A DNA stretch of 64,000 nt from Ambrosia x helenae. Lineage: Eukaryota > Streptophyta > Magnoliopsida > Asterales > Asteraceae. The DNA is taken from the NCBI GenBank assembly GCA_030844895.1, contig CM061229.1, positions 123,145,682-123,209,681 of the forward strand, read 5' to 3'. This document shows positions 48,115-59,999 of the stretch, piece after piece (the first letter of the stretch is position 1; every line of letters starts with the position of its first letter). The notes under the pieces are model-generated. The model saw nothing but the letters and a program-made list of their open reading frames with translations, was not told the DNA's origin and searched no databases. Position numbers and translations under genes: made by a program.

Positions 48115-50589
48115 TGTAACATTACGCAATAAATACTTGTACGTTACGCACCGACATTAATAAATACGTCAAGTTTCTTATTCACCTTTGCATTTATTAT
48201 TTTTGTCGCATTTATGGAACCCTAATGCTATATATATTATTATATATATGTGTGTGTGTGTGTATAATTAAATCAAAAAAATGATTTGCCTTGGCCGGGG
48301 TTCGAACCCGCGCCAAAGGCCGGTTCAATCCAAACACACTCGTGCACAAACCAACTGGGCTAGCCTACTTTGTTGTTATAACCCAGACTCATTATAATTA
48401 TATACGCGTGTTTAAATCCCCACAGTTGACAAGGAAAGTCAACTGTGGGAATTCCTTGTTAATCAATCCAAGTTTTAACGCGTAATCGAGCTATAATTGG
48501 TAAATTCGTGTATAATCCGGCCCAATACAACACAATTGCACAACTATAACACGGCAATCGTTGCCCTAGTAATCAATTGGACGCGTATTATTATATGGAA
48601 AGTCAAACCATCTAATTAACCCTAACCCTAATCCTCTAGTATAAATTGAGGCATTCTGGACCTTGTCTAATCGCTCACAACTCTCTCTCAATCTCTATAT
48701 CTCTCTAATTCCCTCTGTATTTGATCAAATTGCTCGTGGTTTGACTTTTGCCTTGACCCGACTATCTACATCAATTATACACTGTGAGTATGTTTTCTTT
48801 GGTGGGTTTAGTTCTTCGGCATCTCAGCAACAATAGCCCTAACATTAATCGGGCTATTGCTGTCTGAATCGTTCTATTGTAAAGCTAGGGTTCATCACGA
48901 TTAATTTGGGGATAAACCTGAAAGGGCAGCGTGTATTTAATTAAATTGAAAGCAGAATCATCACAACCACCGGCCTAGGCCAGGTGGTTGTGACGCTGGT
49001 CTTCCACACGGGTCACCCGGGTTCGAGTCCCGGCTCTGACCGAGTTTTTGCATTCTTTTCCTTTCTTTTCTTTTTAACAATATAATTAATTATATATATA
49101 TATTAATCCTTTAAATCTTTTAAATTCTTTTTAAAATACCTAAACTATTTTATAAACTCTAAAAAAATTATAATTACTTAATCTGATATAAAAGTGTTAT
49201 GTACAATTTTTATTTTTCAGAAATTCTTTTATTTAGTATTTATAATAATTAAATCATTTTTATACTATTATAATTATAAAAATCCATTATTATATCAAAA
49301 CAGTTTTATTAAATTCCCCAAAAATTATCCTAACTTTTTATAAAGTTAAACCTTACTGAAATAATTTTTAATTCAGTAAAATCATTTATTTATTATTTTT
49401 AATCAATTTTTGTAAGATTTAATCATATTTAATTCATAATAAATCCAATTTTTATCATTTTTGCACCAAAATTTTATACAAATTATTTTTAATCATTTAG
49501 AACAGAATTATGATTTTTAAAATAAGATTTCTTTAATTTTAGTATTTTTGATTATTAAAGTTAATAATTGACTATTTATGAATAAATAGATTTAAAAATC
49601 TATTTTAAATGAAATAATTTTATAAAAATTATTTTATTGCTTCAAACACTTTAATGTGCTCATTCAAAATTCAAATTTTATAAAAAGACTATTTTTCATT
49701 AATTATCCAATTTTCTTTATTTAATTAAGCATTTTAATTTAAATCTCAACAATTGATTATCCCCAAATCAAAACCCTAGGATATACTAGTTAGACTTAGA
49801 CTTATTTGTTGCCTTATACGTAGGGTAACACTTGGCAAATTATTTGGGCTACTCTTATACTATATCTCATTACCAAAAACTATACCAAGGTGAGTTTACG
49901 TAATCCTGTTTATGCGATTCTTTATACTTGCAACAATTTTAAGCAATTCAACATATATGTCTAGTAGTAAACTTTATTGCCTCATGTATTAGTCAACAGT
50001 TTCAACGAGTTTCAACGAGTTTCAACATTTACATAATCATTAGCTATGGCCAAGCCGGCGATACTCAATAATAGATCTATTGGATTGACAACCCCACCCG
50101 GATACGTGTACCTCCTACATAGGTCACGTGGGTGATTGTTATCGTTCAACATATTACTAAGGTGAACCGTAGATGACGGGATGGACCTAAACTAGTCGGA
50201 GGTTTGATTATGTCAACATATTATACTATGCATGTAGACTTAAATTACGATAGACGTACGAATTGCTAGACTTTTATACTTAAACTATATGCTTAACATG
50301 GATTATGTATTCTCACCAACTTCTAGTTGACCCCCCCCCCCCCATTTTTACAACTCAACAGGTGATAACGATGCTTGAAGATTAGAGTACTTATGAAGAA
50401 ATAAGGAGTCTATGCATGCTTGATTCTTGTGTGATGTATTAGATTTCCACATTCAAACTCTTATGTATTTCAATTTTTGGATATTTACAATTTAATATTT
50501 ATTTCAATTAAAATTTGATTACCATGTGCTACTGTATACTCATCAATACGTGACACCTCGATGTTTCCGCCATCGGTTGGGGTGTTACA
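48115..50589 (+). repeat. E2 3' LTR (2,475 bp)
   Basis: Near-identical partner of 35709-38180, with the TATA box at 48640-48646. Differences are mostly lengths of TG, C and T runs. Confidence 0.95.
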
Positions 50590-51088
50590 ATAGCGTGGGC
50601 TTCCCCAATACCCATAGTCTGGGTGGTGGAGTTCCACCAAGTCAAAGCTTGACCCTCCAGGGTCGCAGAAGCATATTTCACCCGGTCGCTTTCCGGGCAG
50701 CTGCACATCGAGAAAACTGACTCAATTTTCTCCAACCAGCGGAGCAGTCCCACTGCCCCTTCAGTGCCACTAAAGTTGTGGGGCTTGCAATCCATAAACT
50801 TTTTGTAGGAACACTGGGATGGAGGAGGATTGACAGCACCACCTGGAACAGACACGCAGGTGAGAATCAAGAAAAAGGTACAGTACCCTAGAACAAGATA
50901 GGATAGGTGAGAATCAACGTACCACCCATAGCATTATGAGCGGCTTGGAATGCAGCCTGAGCAATATTCACGTGCTGCTGCATCAAGTTATCCAACTCAG
51001 CTTGGGTCATATTAATATTCCCGCGGCCACCGCCGCCACCACGGCCGCCAGCACGGCCGCCCCTGCGACCTCCACGAGCTCCCGACAT
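50590..51088 (-). pseudogene. E1 gag N-terminus, two exons, cut by E2
   Basis: Exon 1 51088-50923 starts MSGARGGRRGGRAGGRGGGG (Arg/Gly-rich) and continues LDNLMQQHVNIAQAAFQAAH. Exon 2 50842-50590 carries the capsid start (YKKFMDCKPHNFSGTEGAVG, LEGQALTWWN). Gag stops at the E2 insertion, where the interrupted codon resumes at 35703 in phase: 50590 is the second base of a codon and 35703 the third. The segment is otherwise undamaged. Confidence 0.85.
50843..50922 (-). other. 80-bp candidate spliceosomal intron in E1 gag
   Basis: Read on the minus strand it starts GTACGT and ends CTGTTCCAG. Removing its 80 bases (not a multiple of three) joins exon 1 (ending on codon position 1) to exon 2 (position 2) in frame; reading through it meets a stop within about ten codons. 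GGTGGT occurs at both borders and TTGATTCTCACC occurs twice inside, so a small insertion with a target repeat is the alternative. Confidence 0.6.
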
Positions 51089-51709
51089 CTTCTGTCACAA
51101 CATGAAACAAAAAATTTAGGCTTGCCCGTGGTATAACCCATTATGAATTTCAAGAAACTAGACCGAGCCCAGCTCGGGTCCATCCGTTCAAGCCCAAAGT
51201 CCGCCAGGGATCCCATGCATCACAGTTTATGATCTCGTGTGCACCCGACATGATAAACTGTTCCACATGGTCCTCCAGGCGCGCTTTAAGTTTGAAGTTC
51301 AAGTCACCGAACACTAGCGCCCAATCATGGTATTATCATAAGTATAAGTACAAGGTAATATGCATAAGAACGAGCGTGTTCATTAGGGCATAGAGGGGAG
51401 ATGTCCAAATCCCTGGACAGATCTCAAGTGTACGCCGAAGCTACCCCAATGTACACCACCGTCAAGAAAGTTCAATAATATATCGTTCGCCGTCGGATCA
51501 TAGTAAGGATGAGTCAAGAAATAGGATGATAAAGAGTAAATAGATGATGTAGCGTAGTAGATGATGACACCGACACCCCCGACAAGTCATATTGTTACCC
51601 ACTTGTTAAGACTCGACTAATTGTGACCGTCTAGTGTGTGCGACTCAGTTATAGACTAGACTCTACATGCAGTCCTAGTTCACTATAACCGTTGGCTCGG
51701 ATACCAATC

Positions 51710-54373
51710 TGTCACACCCTCAAATTCCACGTGCGGGGTTTTACCGCGAGGCGCGTGACACACCAGGATCTCAGTCAACGATCACAATAAACATACAACA
51801 AACATGCATTCATAATTATATTTAAAACCAAAATATCATGCTTTGAGCTGTAAACCAGCAGCGGAAGCATTCTTGTTTACAACCAAAAGACATATCATTG
51901 TTTACAAAACATTGTTTAATATGCTTCAAAATATTAGACGCTGTGCATGACTCCGTGCGCCTAGCCCATTGACTGCTACCTTAGCGACCTGAGAAAACAT
52001 GCCAAAAATGTCAACATATAATGCTGGTGAGTTCACAGGTTTTCTTTCATAAAAGTGTTGTCACAAGTTCACAAAGATCATTTCCGTTAATACTATGTCA
52101 TAAGAACGTTAGCTAGACGTTAAGTGTTTTTACTACTACGGTTGGGAACCCATTACTAAACATGAACCCAAAAGATGATACCAGCCCAGACGACTGGGCT
52201 ACCGATGCCTCGGTAACCCGATAGGTAGAGACAATATGCACCCGCCCGGCCCCGCCGTCGAGTGGGGCTTGTGAGGCCCAATAGATCTATCCACATTTCC
52301 CCCGTTGTGCGTTCCAGCACATTCATGGTTTCCCCCTGGGACTTTCCATAAAAGCCGTATAGTAACATAAGGTGCCCATAGTATAACATGACCTTTAAAT
52401 AGTTCGTACAAAGCATGTTTCTCCCCCGAAAGCAAGACAGTAAAAGTGGGGCTGTGAAACTCACCTTGGATTGCGTTACATGAAAACAGTTAAGTAATTA
52501 TGTTATGATAGCCCCAAATAGCGGCGACCTATCATAAGATGTGTATAAGTATTGGACTAATAACCCGCAGGCTAACTAGTCCCCGAATGTCCAGACCGTG
52601 ACCATAAACGTTTGAAAACACCTTTAACTGTTAAACCGACCGTGCCAGACAAGACCCGACATCCCATTGGTGACCCGACATTCCACGTGTTAGATAAATA
52701 CAAGACATCATGCAACATATGCAATTAAACACTTAGTACGCGCAATAATTCACCTAGTCTAGCATAATGTCCGTTTAACGCATAATCAGGTCCGAATACG
52801 TCTTACTAAGTCATTGGGTGTATCCCGGGGTTCCTAGCATGTTCCTAGGTGTCAAATCGTGCTCCGGGATGTCAAAACGCGTTCACGACAGCAGTACATG
52901 CGATTAGGAAAGTCACACGCGAGTAGGCTTCAGCCTACAGGCGATTAGGGGCCCAATCGCATGAAGTACCAGGCGATTAGGGTCCTAATCGCCCCTATGC
53001 TGCATAATCGCCAATAGCATCAGGCGATTAGGATTCCTAATCGCCTGCTGCTGCTGTGTAACGAGTTTTCGCGCGTTTAACCCTCCAAATCAGATCCGAA
53101 ACATGCAACAACACCCAATATCAAACCTAAATCATTTACCAACCCATTCCAAGCAAAAACCCCCAACATATCACTGATCTAACATGTTCTAAGCAATTAT
53201 TTCCTAAAATGGCAAAGTACTAGGTTTCACCAACCAACCTTATCTTTCCTTAAATGGAAACAATCAGATTTCAATCTCTACAAACTTGTAAATCATCAAA
53301 CCTCTGATCTAACACCTTCCTAGTATGAATTCTAACAACATTGCATCAACAATCATACCATAATCATCCTAAATCTTCAAGAACATTCAAATGGGTCAAA
53401 ATACACATTTTCTTCAAAACACAACAATAATGGCTAAAACTCTAAGACAACCTTCCTAATAATCCCTACATAGCAGGAGTACAATCATATCTTGGAAACA
53501 ATCATGTTATAATCACCAAGAAGGCCAACATATGCATGTAAACTTCACATATAACAAGCATTAAGGTGTAGACTTGGTTTAGAACTCCTTTGAAAGGTTT
53601 TTAAAGACACAACTTAGTAAAACAAGGTCTGGACCTTTGGGGAACCCAAAATAACAACTTTACAAAGGTTAGGGATGAAGAACACACCTTGGGTTTTGTT
53701 AAAGAAAGGTATGTAGGCTTGGAGATGGTGATTTTTGTAGCAAAATGAGTTCCAGAGGTGTTTCAAGGTGTGTGGGTGGCTTGGGAGCAGCTAGGGTTGT
53801 TCTAGAGGTGTTTGGGGAGTTAAGGGTTCTATTTATAGGTGTTTTGACCCGGACTCTGCTGTATAGGCAATTAGCAGTTCATATCATGCGATTGGGGGCC
53901 TAATCGCATGATACATCAGGCGATTAGGTCCCAATCGCCTGATATATATCCTACTCGCCCCACATATAGGCGATTAGGGGTTCCTAATCGCCCCTATGAT
54001 GCTGGAACGAGTTTTTGGCGCGTTAAACACTATTTTAACATATTTAAACACGTATTCACATACCGATAAGTCACATAATGATTTCAAACATATAATGCAT
54101 GATAACTAACACGTTTACATCCGTTCACCAATTCCCGGGACTCGAGACTCGTGTGTGCATTAAACCCGGCAATTCCACGAATCACCAATCCTTGTACCCA
54201 TAGTTATGGACCGACTCCCCATGACCCCGCGGATCATCGTAACGACTCCCGATGATTCCCAGAATCATCATACCGACTCGACTGACCCCGTTAAGAACGT
54301 AATATGCATGACTCGCTAAGGTAGACTTACTAGTTTAGTCAACGTTACTAACCTGAGTTTGCCGGGTGTCACA
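51710..54373 (-). repeat. E1 5' LTR (2,664 bp)
   Basis: Nearly identical partner of 28730-31391, carrying the active-side promoter for minus-strand transcription: TATA box near 53828-53840, PBS directly after the LTR at 51694-51706. Confidence 0.95.
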
Positions 54374-54378
54374 TCTCA

Positions 54379-57166
54379 TCTTCGTGCATCCTACAATAAA
54401 TGGCATAGCCATCTAGAAACAACAAACGTGCTCAACATGTTTTAGATCTTGTTCATTGTGATCTTTGGGGACCCGCACCTATTGCCTCTACCCATGGTTA
54501 TCTATATTATGTTTTTTTATAGATGACTACTCACAGTTCACGTGGTTTTACCCACTTAAGGAAAAATCCGATTTTTATACCATCATAACCACTTTTATAA
54601 ACCTTGTAAAAAATCAATTTTCCACAAATATCAAGGTTTTTCAAAGTGACGGTGGAACCGAATTTACAAACAACCGGGTCCAAACTTATTTTCAAGAACT
54701 TGGTATTCAACACCGATTATCATGTCCCTACACGCCCGAATAAAATGGGCGCGCGGAAAGGAACCATCGCCATATAACCGAAACCGGGCTAGCAATGTTG
54801 TTTAATGCAAATGCACCACCTAAATTTTGGTTTGATGCTTTCACTTCTGCCACCTACATTATCAATCGATTACCAACAAAAATACTTGATAATCAATCAC
54901 CTTTTGAAGTTCTTTTTCATCAACCACCAAATTACTCCAACTTACGAGTTTTTGGTTGTCTAGTCTATCCATATCTTCATGACTATACCAAACACAAACT
55001 ATTATCACGTAGTACACCTTGCATCTTCATTGGTTATAGTCCAGGTTACAAAGGTTATCGTTGTCTTGAACCTTCAACCGGCCGAATCTATACAACTAGA
55101 CATGTCAAATTTGACGAAGACATCCTACCTTTCAAAAGCAACACCCTACCATCCGATAACTCTCAACTTCCATTTACCAACTTTGAGGACTCGCTACCTT
55201 TACCTACTCAACCCCCTCAAACAAACTCGCCACCCATCTCACCACCTCAACCTTACCAAGACCTGTGCACTCACTGTTCCCATGTGCCCATTTTTGAAAA
55301 CCACCAATCCTCTCCTCCAAACCCATTACCTTCACCTAACGGTCCACCCACCCCATCCAACATCAACCAAACCATTTCACCCGGCCCATCCAATCCCTTC
55401 GGCCTACCTACTATATCTGAACCCAACCCCATCCAACCACCCGCTTCCACTTAATCTTTACCCGAACCTCTCATCCAACCTTCTCAACATACTCTAACCT
55501 CTAACAATCATCCTATGACCACCCGAGCCAAAGATGGTATCTTCAAACCCAAACACCAAGCCAACTTAGCCCAATTATCTAACCATCCTCTCTATCACTC
55601 ACTTTTTTATTCTCATACACCGAAAGGAATCAAAACGGCTCTTAAAGATCCCAAATGGGTAAATGCTATGAGTGATGAACTAAAAGCCTTACATGGCAAT
55701 CACACTTGGCACCTTGTGCCTCGTCCACCATCCACAAATTTCATTGGCTCAAAATGGATTTATCGTATCAAGTACAAAGCCGATGGCTCTATTGATCGCT
55801 ACAAGGTTCGACTTGGAGCACAAGGCTTCAATCAAGTACCGGGTCTAGACTTCTCACACAACTTTAGTGTCGTTGTCAAATCCTCAACCATCCGAGTTGT
55901 CCTTAGTCTTGCAAACTATTCAACGATGGAACTTACGACAACTTGATGTAAACAATGCCTTTCTTAATGGAAACCTTACCGAAATCGTGTACATGGAACA
56001 ACCACCGGGATTTGAAAATCCAAAACACCCAACTCATGTGTGCAAACTAAATCGTGCTATTTATGGTCTAAAACAAGCACCACGAGCTTGGTTTCAAAGA
56101 TTAAGCTCCTTTCTTCTCACATTTGGCTTCACTTATAGCCGAGCTGATCTTTCACTATTTGTTTACCATCGTGAGAAAACTCTTATATATCTCCTTGTCT
56201 ATGTAGATGACATCATTATCACGGGGAACAATGAACGCTTCATCAACACATTCACCACTCGTCTCAATAAGGAGTTCAAAATTAAAGATCTCAGTTCTCT
56301 AAGCTATTTTCTTGACTTAGAAGTAACTCACACAAAAACTGTCCTTTTCTTAAACCAATCTAAATATGCTTATGACGTTCTCTCCAAAGCCGGTTTACTT
56401 GAGTCAAAACCCATTGCCACCCCTCTCACACCCAAAGACATCTTCAATTCTACTGGTACACCCTTTCACGACCCCACTCTTTACAGCTCCCTTGTTGATG
56501 CCCTCCAATATCTCACCATACTCGCCCCGATCTATCATTTGCCGTCAATCAAGCAAGCCAATACCTTCAACATCCCACCACCATCCATTTTCAGCTTGTC
56601 AAACGCATATTACGTTATGTCAAGGGTACCATCTCCATGGCTTAACATTTGATAGACCTCCTAACACTGTTTTATTAGGTTTTTCTGATGCAGATTGGGC
56701 TCGATGTATTGACACAAGGCGCTCTACATATGGCAATTGCATTTATTTGGGAGGAAATTTAGTATCTTAGAGTGCAAAGAAACAACCAACAGTCTCAAGA
56801 TCAAGTTGTGAATCGGAATACAGGGTAATGGCGAATGCTGCTTTGGAAATTATTTGGGTCACTCATCTTCTGCGAGAACTTCATGCCTCACCACCGGGAC
56901 TTCCTACCTTGTTTTGTGACAATAAAAGTGCTATATTTTTAAGTCAAAATCCAAACGCTCACAAATGGGCTAAACACATTGATCTCGACTACCATTACGT
57001 CCGAGAACTAGTCGTTGCAGGCCGTCTTCACACTAAATTCATCTCCACGGATCGTCAAGTTGCCGACATCTTCACAAAAAGTCTTCCAAAGCCACTCTTT
57101 GAAAAATTCCGTACAATGCTTCGGGTCGAACCTCCTCCCGCTCGCATTAACCGGGGGGGGGGTATT
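54379..57166 (+). pseudogene. E0 copia integrase, RT and RNase H remnant
   Basis: Integrase: the HSHLET zinc-finger end near 54410, IDDYSQFTWFYPLKEKSDFY near 54520, QSDGGTEFTNNRV near 54645, a TAA stop at 54741, then NRLPTKILDNQSPFEVLFHQ and VFGCLVYPYL, followed by a Pro-rich linker. RT: KWIYRIKYKADGSIDRYK, DVNNAFLNGNL, YGLKQAPRAW and LLVYVDDIIITG. RNase H: GFSDADWARC, SCESEY and DNKSAIFLSQNPNAHKWAKH. The frame changes at about 54515, 55450 and 55930, with stops at 54741, 55452 and 56768. A G-run polypurine tract lies at 57153-57162. Confidence 0.9.
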
Positions 57167-57840
57167 TGACAAGAGCAATATTCATGCCTCCATATCCTCT
57201 AGTCAACAATCATCTTTATTATTTCATTTATTTGTAATATTCTATTCTTGTAACATTAGAGTAATTACCTCTCTTCTCTTGTATATTTAAAGTGTTGTAA
57301 ATCCTTGTGAAATTCATTGAGGTTTGACAAGCTGATAAATATCTTCGACACACTGTCGCTGTACACCACCGCCTGCTACGCTTCTCTCTATAGGTGAGGA
57401 TAAACATAGGCATAAAGTGTAAAACGTGGCTCACATATGTGTGCGAGGTTCTTTAAATTGACACGTATTGCAGGAAATATAAAATTCCTAAAATGCCCAA
57501 AATTACTGTTCAATTACCTCACATATAAATATATATTTGTAATATTCTATTCTTGTAACATTAGAGTAATTACCTCTCTTCTCTTGTATATTTAAGATGT
57601 TGTAAATCCTTGTGAAATTCATTGAGGTTTGACAAACTGATAATTATCATCGATACAATGCTGCTGTACACCACCGCCTACTACGCTTCTCTCTATAGGT
57701 GAGGATAACATAGGCATAAAGTGTAAAAACGTGGCTCACATACGTGTGCGAGGTTCTTTAAATTGACACGTATTGCAGGAAATATAAAATTCCTAAAAAA
57801 CCCAAAATTACTGTTCAATTACCTCACATATAAATATATT
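57167..57840 (+). repeat. E0 3' LTR region with a 305-bp tandem duplication
   Basis: LTR-like sequence starts TGACAAGAGC after the PPT. The block 57231-57535 recurs at 57536-57838 with few changes, including the motif TTGAGGTTTGACAA. Neither the LTR end nor the matching 5' LTR was placed with certainty. Confidence 0.8.
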
Positions 57841-59350
57841 GATAATTGTTAATAGGGGTCACCCATGTTATATTTGCAGTGTAGCTAACCTTTCTTGTTA
57901 TTCTATTTTTATTTTTTATTATATTATTTGTTTATTGAATAACATGTCTTGTATGGTTTCATTATCATGTGTTGGAATTTGTTTATTAGAAAAATAATTA
58001 GAGCATGTTTTCAGTTACAAATTCATTTACTAGGAGACAAGGTGGACTACGATGTTTGATGTTTAGCAAGATTATCATGTGAACCATACATAATATTATT
58101 AACATGTTATTATAAATTTATAATTATTAGTGAATAAAACCAAAATTTTAGATTGACTTTTTTTTAAAAGAGTATCTTTGTCATAAGCAAAGAAAACTTG
58201 TTATTAAAACTTGAGTTAATTATAGCAATAGTTACTATGTTATGTCTTCATTATAGACTTATAGTTGTTTCAAAAGTGTTTTATGTACATACTATGGTTT
58301 CAAAACATGATTTAATCACACCTTTAGGAAGGAAGCTAAATGAGAGTTTTGGATTCTACCAATCTTACACCGTAATCTCATTTTTACCTTAAACTACCCT
58401 AAAACCTCTTAACTGGTGGTGACACTACCTTGAAGCATGAACATTAGGTATGCAAATGAACCAAACGCTCATCGAACAGTTCGTGAAGCGTTCAACCGGA
58501 AGTTCGTTTGTGTTAATTTGCTTAACAAATGAACGAACATGAACAAGAAATTCCCGTTCGTTTAGTATAGTTTAGTATAATGAACAAACATGACCAGATG
58601 CCACGTTCGTTCTTTTATGTTCGTGAACGTTCGGCAACATAGTTGTTTGTGCTCGATACAAGGTTTTCATTTTTATATTTTATTTTAATGCTTCAAAATT
58701 CTTACTAATAAAATATTGAGTAAATATTAGTTTATTGTATATTACGTACATTTTAATATATGTTAATTTTGTTCATGAACGCTTGTTTGTTTCGTTTTTG
58801 TTCATTGTGTTCATGAACATTTGTTTGCGCTTGTTTGCGTTCGTTACCTAAAATAATGAACTCACACGAACACGTTCATATCTTTAATGAATGAAGGCAA
58901 ACAGAAAATCCCGTTCGATTGGTGTTCATGAATAGTTTGTAAACAAATTTATTTTCTTAACACACGAATACGCACAAGGTCTTGTTCATGTTTGTTCGGT
59001 TTGTCAGCTGCCTTAATGAACACCAACCTTTTACTCTCCATGTCTCGCTCTATCTTTCCCCTACCCACACACTTACCCAAATCAATTACTACTACCCGGA
59101 TTCACTACATGATTTGGGGTACCCAAATAGGTGGCTATAGTGTACCTGATTTGGAAACCCTACCCGAAAGATGCTCGGTTCATAGGACATGGTGGACCTA
59201 TAATATCATCAACACGTCTTTGGCCACAATGATTGTGAACAATGGTAGAACTCTATAGTTAAGGGCGCTCACATGTGAGTAATATCATGATGGGTGATCT
59301 TCTAGAAAGTCTTCACCAAGACAAACAAAAATAAATCGGAACAGTTCTTT
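57841..59350. other. Intergenic, AT-rich, with a GTTCGTTCATGAAC-type repeat
   Basis: 58440-59000 is dense in GTTCGT and ACGAAC words in both orientations and may be an inverted-repeat element; its ends were not resolved. No gene is supported: the open frames at 58198 and 58992 show no domain features. Confidence 0.45.
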
Positions 59351-59379
59351 CTTCCTAAATTGTCTATCCATTGCGTCAG

Positions 59380-59990
59380 GAATTTATAGTTGCAACACAG
59401 AAGAAGCGTGTTGATGAACTCATCGAGATTCAGGAGGTTTCAATGCTTTATACATAGCTTGGACATTTGTTGATTTAATTATATGTTTATTTTCTATAAA
59501 AGTATATATTGTATATATATTGTGTTTGCAGCCTATGTCTTGTGGTGTGATTGGAACTATAAAAAGCGTTAAAGAAAGTTATGGTTGGTTTTATGCTGCC
59601 TGCCGAAAGTGTTACAAGAAAGTTTTAAGTAAAACAGAATATTTGCAACATGCTGAAAAAGTGTGTGAAGCAATTCTGAAATTGTCTGCTACTACGTTGG
59701 TTTGTCGAAAATGCCAGTGTGAATGTACCTCCCCTACCACAAAGTATTTAAAGCAGTAGATATATACACTTTTTTTTGTTTCCAGATTGTTCATTTCATT
59801 TCATACAGGTTTTTTAGATAAATTATGTTTTATTTGTTTTAGGTTCAAGTTGCACATCAGGGTTCAAGATGAAACTGGTAGTGTAACGTTTGTGATGTTT
59901 GATAAAAATTTGATGAGGATCATTGAAGCTGTCGCATGAGATATTATGGAAAGGCAGTTGAAGGACAACGACACAAACAGTCCTTAAAAA
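59380..59990 (+). pseudogene. RPA1-like (replication protein A large subunit) C-terminal remnant
   Basis: Possible exon near 59382-59438 (FIVATQKKRVDELIEIQ). Main exon about 59532-59759: CGVIGTIKSVKESYGWFYAA, CRKCYKKV and, 40 residues on, CRKCQCEC, i.e. a four-Cys zinc finger in an OB fold as in RPA1 C-terminal domains. Next piece 59843-59938: FKLHIRVQDETGSVTFVMFD, then TGA at 59936. The main exon ends in a stop, with CAGTAG where a donor CAG/GTAG would be expected. RPA1-like genes are frequent cargo of plant Helitrons. Too short and broken to be functional. Confidence 0.7.
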
Positions 59991-59999
59991 TAGCGGATG

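Larger units (their letters stand above)
35709..50589 (+). mobile_element. E2: full-length Ty3/gypsy chromovirus-type element (about 10.2 kb without E3)
   Basis: Target duplication ATAGC at 35704-35708 and 50590-50594. LTRs 35709-38180 and 48115-50589 both start TGTAACATTACG and end GGGGTGTTACA. PBS 38184-38196 (TGGTATCAGAGCC, initiator-Met tRNA type); PPT AAAGTAGGGGAGAC 48101-48114. Gag-pol on the plus strand, interrupted in protease by E3. By eye the LTRs differ by about three substitutions plus length changes in simple runs. Confidence 0.96.
28730..54373 (-). mobile_element. E1: full-length Ty3/gypsy chromovirus-type element (about 10.8 kb without the nested insert)
   Basis: Target duplication TCTCA at 28725-28729 and 54374-54378. 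LTRs 28730-31391 and 51710-54373 both start TGTCACACCC and end GGGTGTCACA. Coding runs on the minus strand: PBS 51694-51706 (TGGTATCCGAGCC, initiator-Met tRNA type), gag 51088 down, pol to 31522, PPT on the minus strand at 31404-31392 (AACAGGGGGATGA). E2 (35709-50589) lies inside gag. By eye the LTRs differ by only a few substitutions and several one-base indels, so insertion is recent. Confidence 0.95.
27961..57180 (+). mobile_element. E0: old Ty1/copia element, outer shell of the nest
   Basis: The left part 27961-28729 carries gag and protease remnants; the right part 54379-57166 carries integrase, RT, RNase H, PPT and 3' LTR sequence. The two parts are separated only by E1 and its exact TCTCA target duplication. 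Many stops and frameshifts make it the oldest member. No 5' LTR was found, so the left end is truncated near 27960. Confidence 0.88.

Noticed and set aside
58440..59000. GTTCG-rich block as a defined MITE
   Set aside because: Many inverted words but no paired ends or target duplication could be placed by eye.
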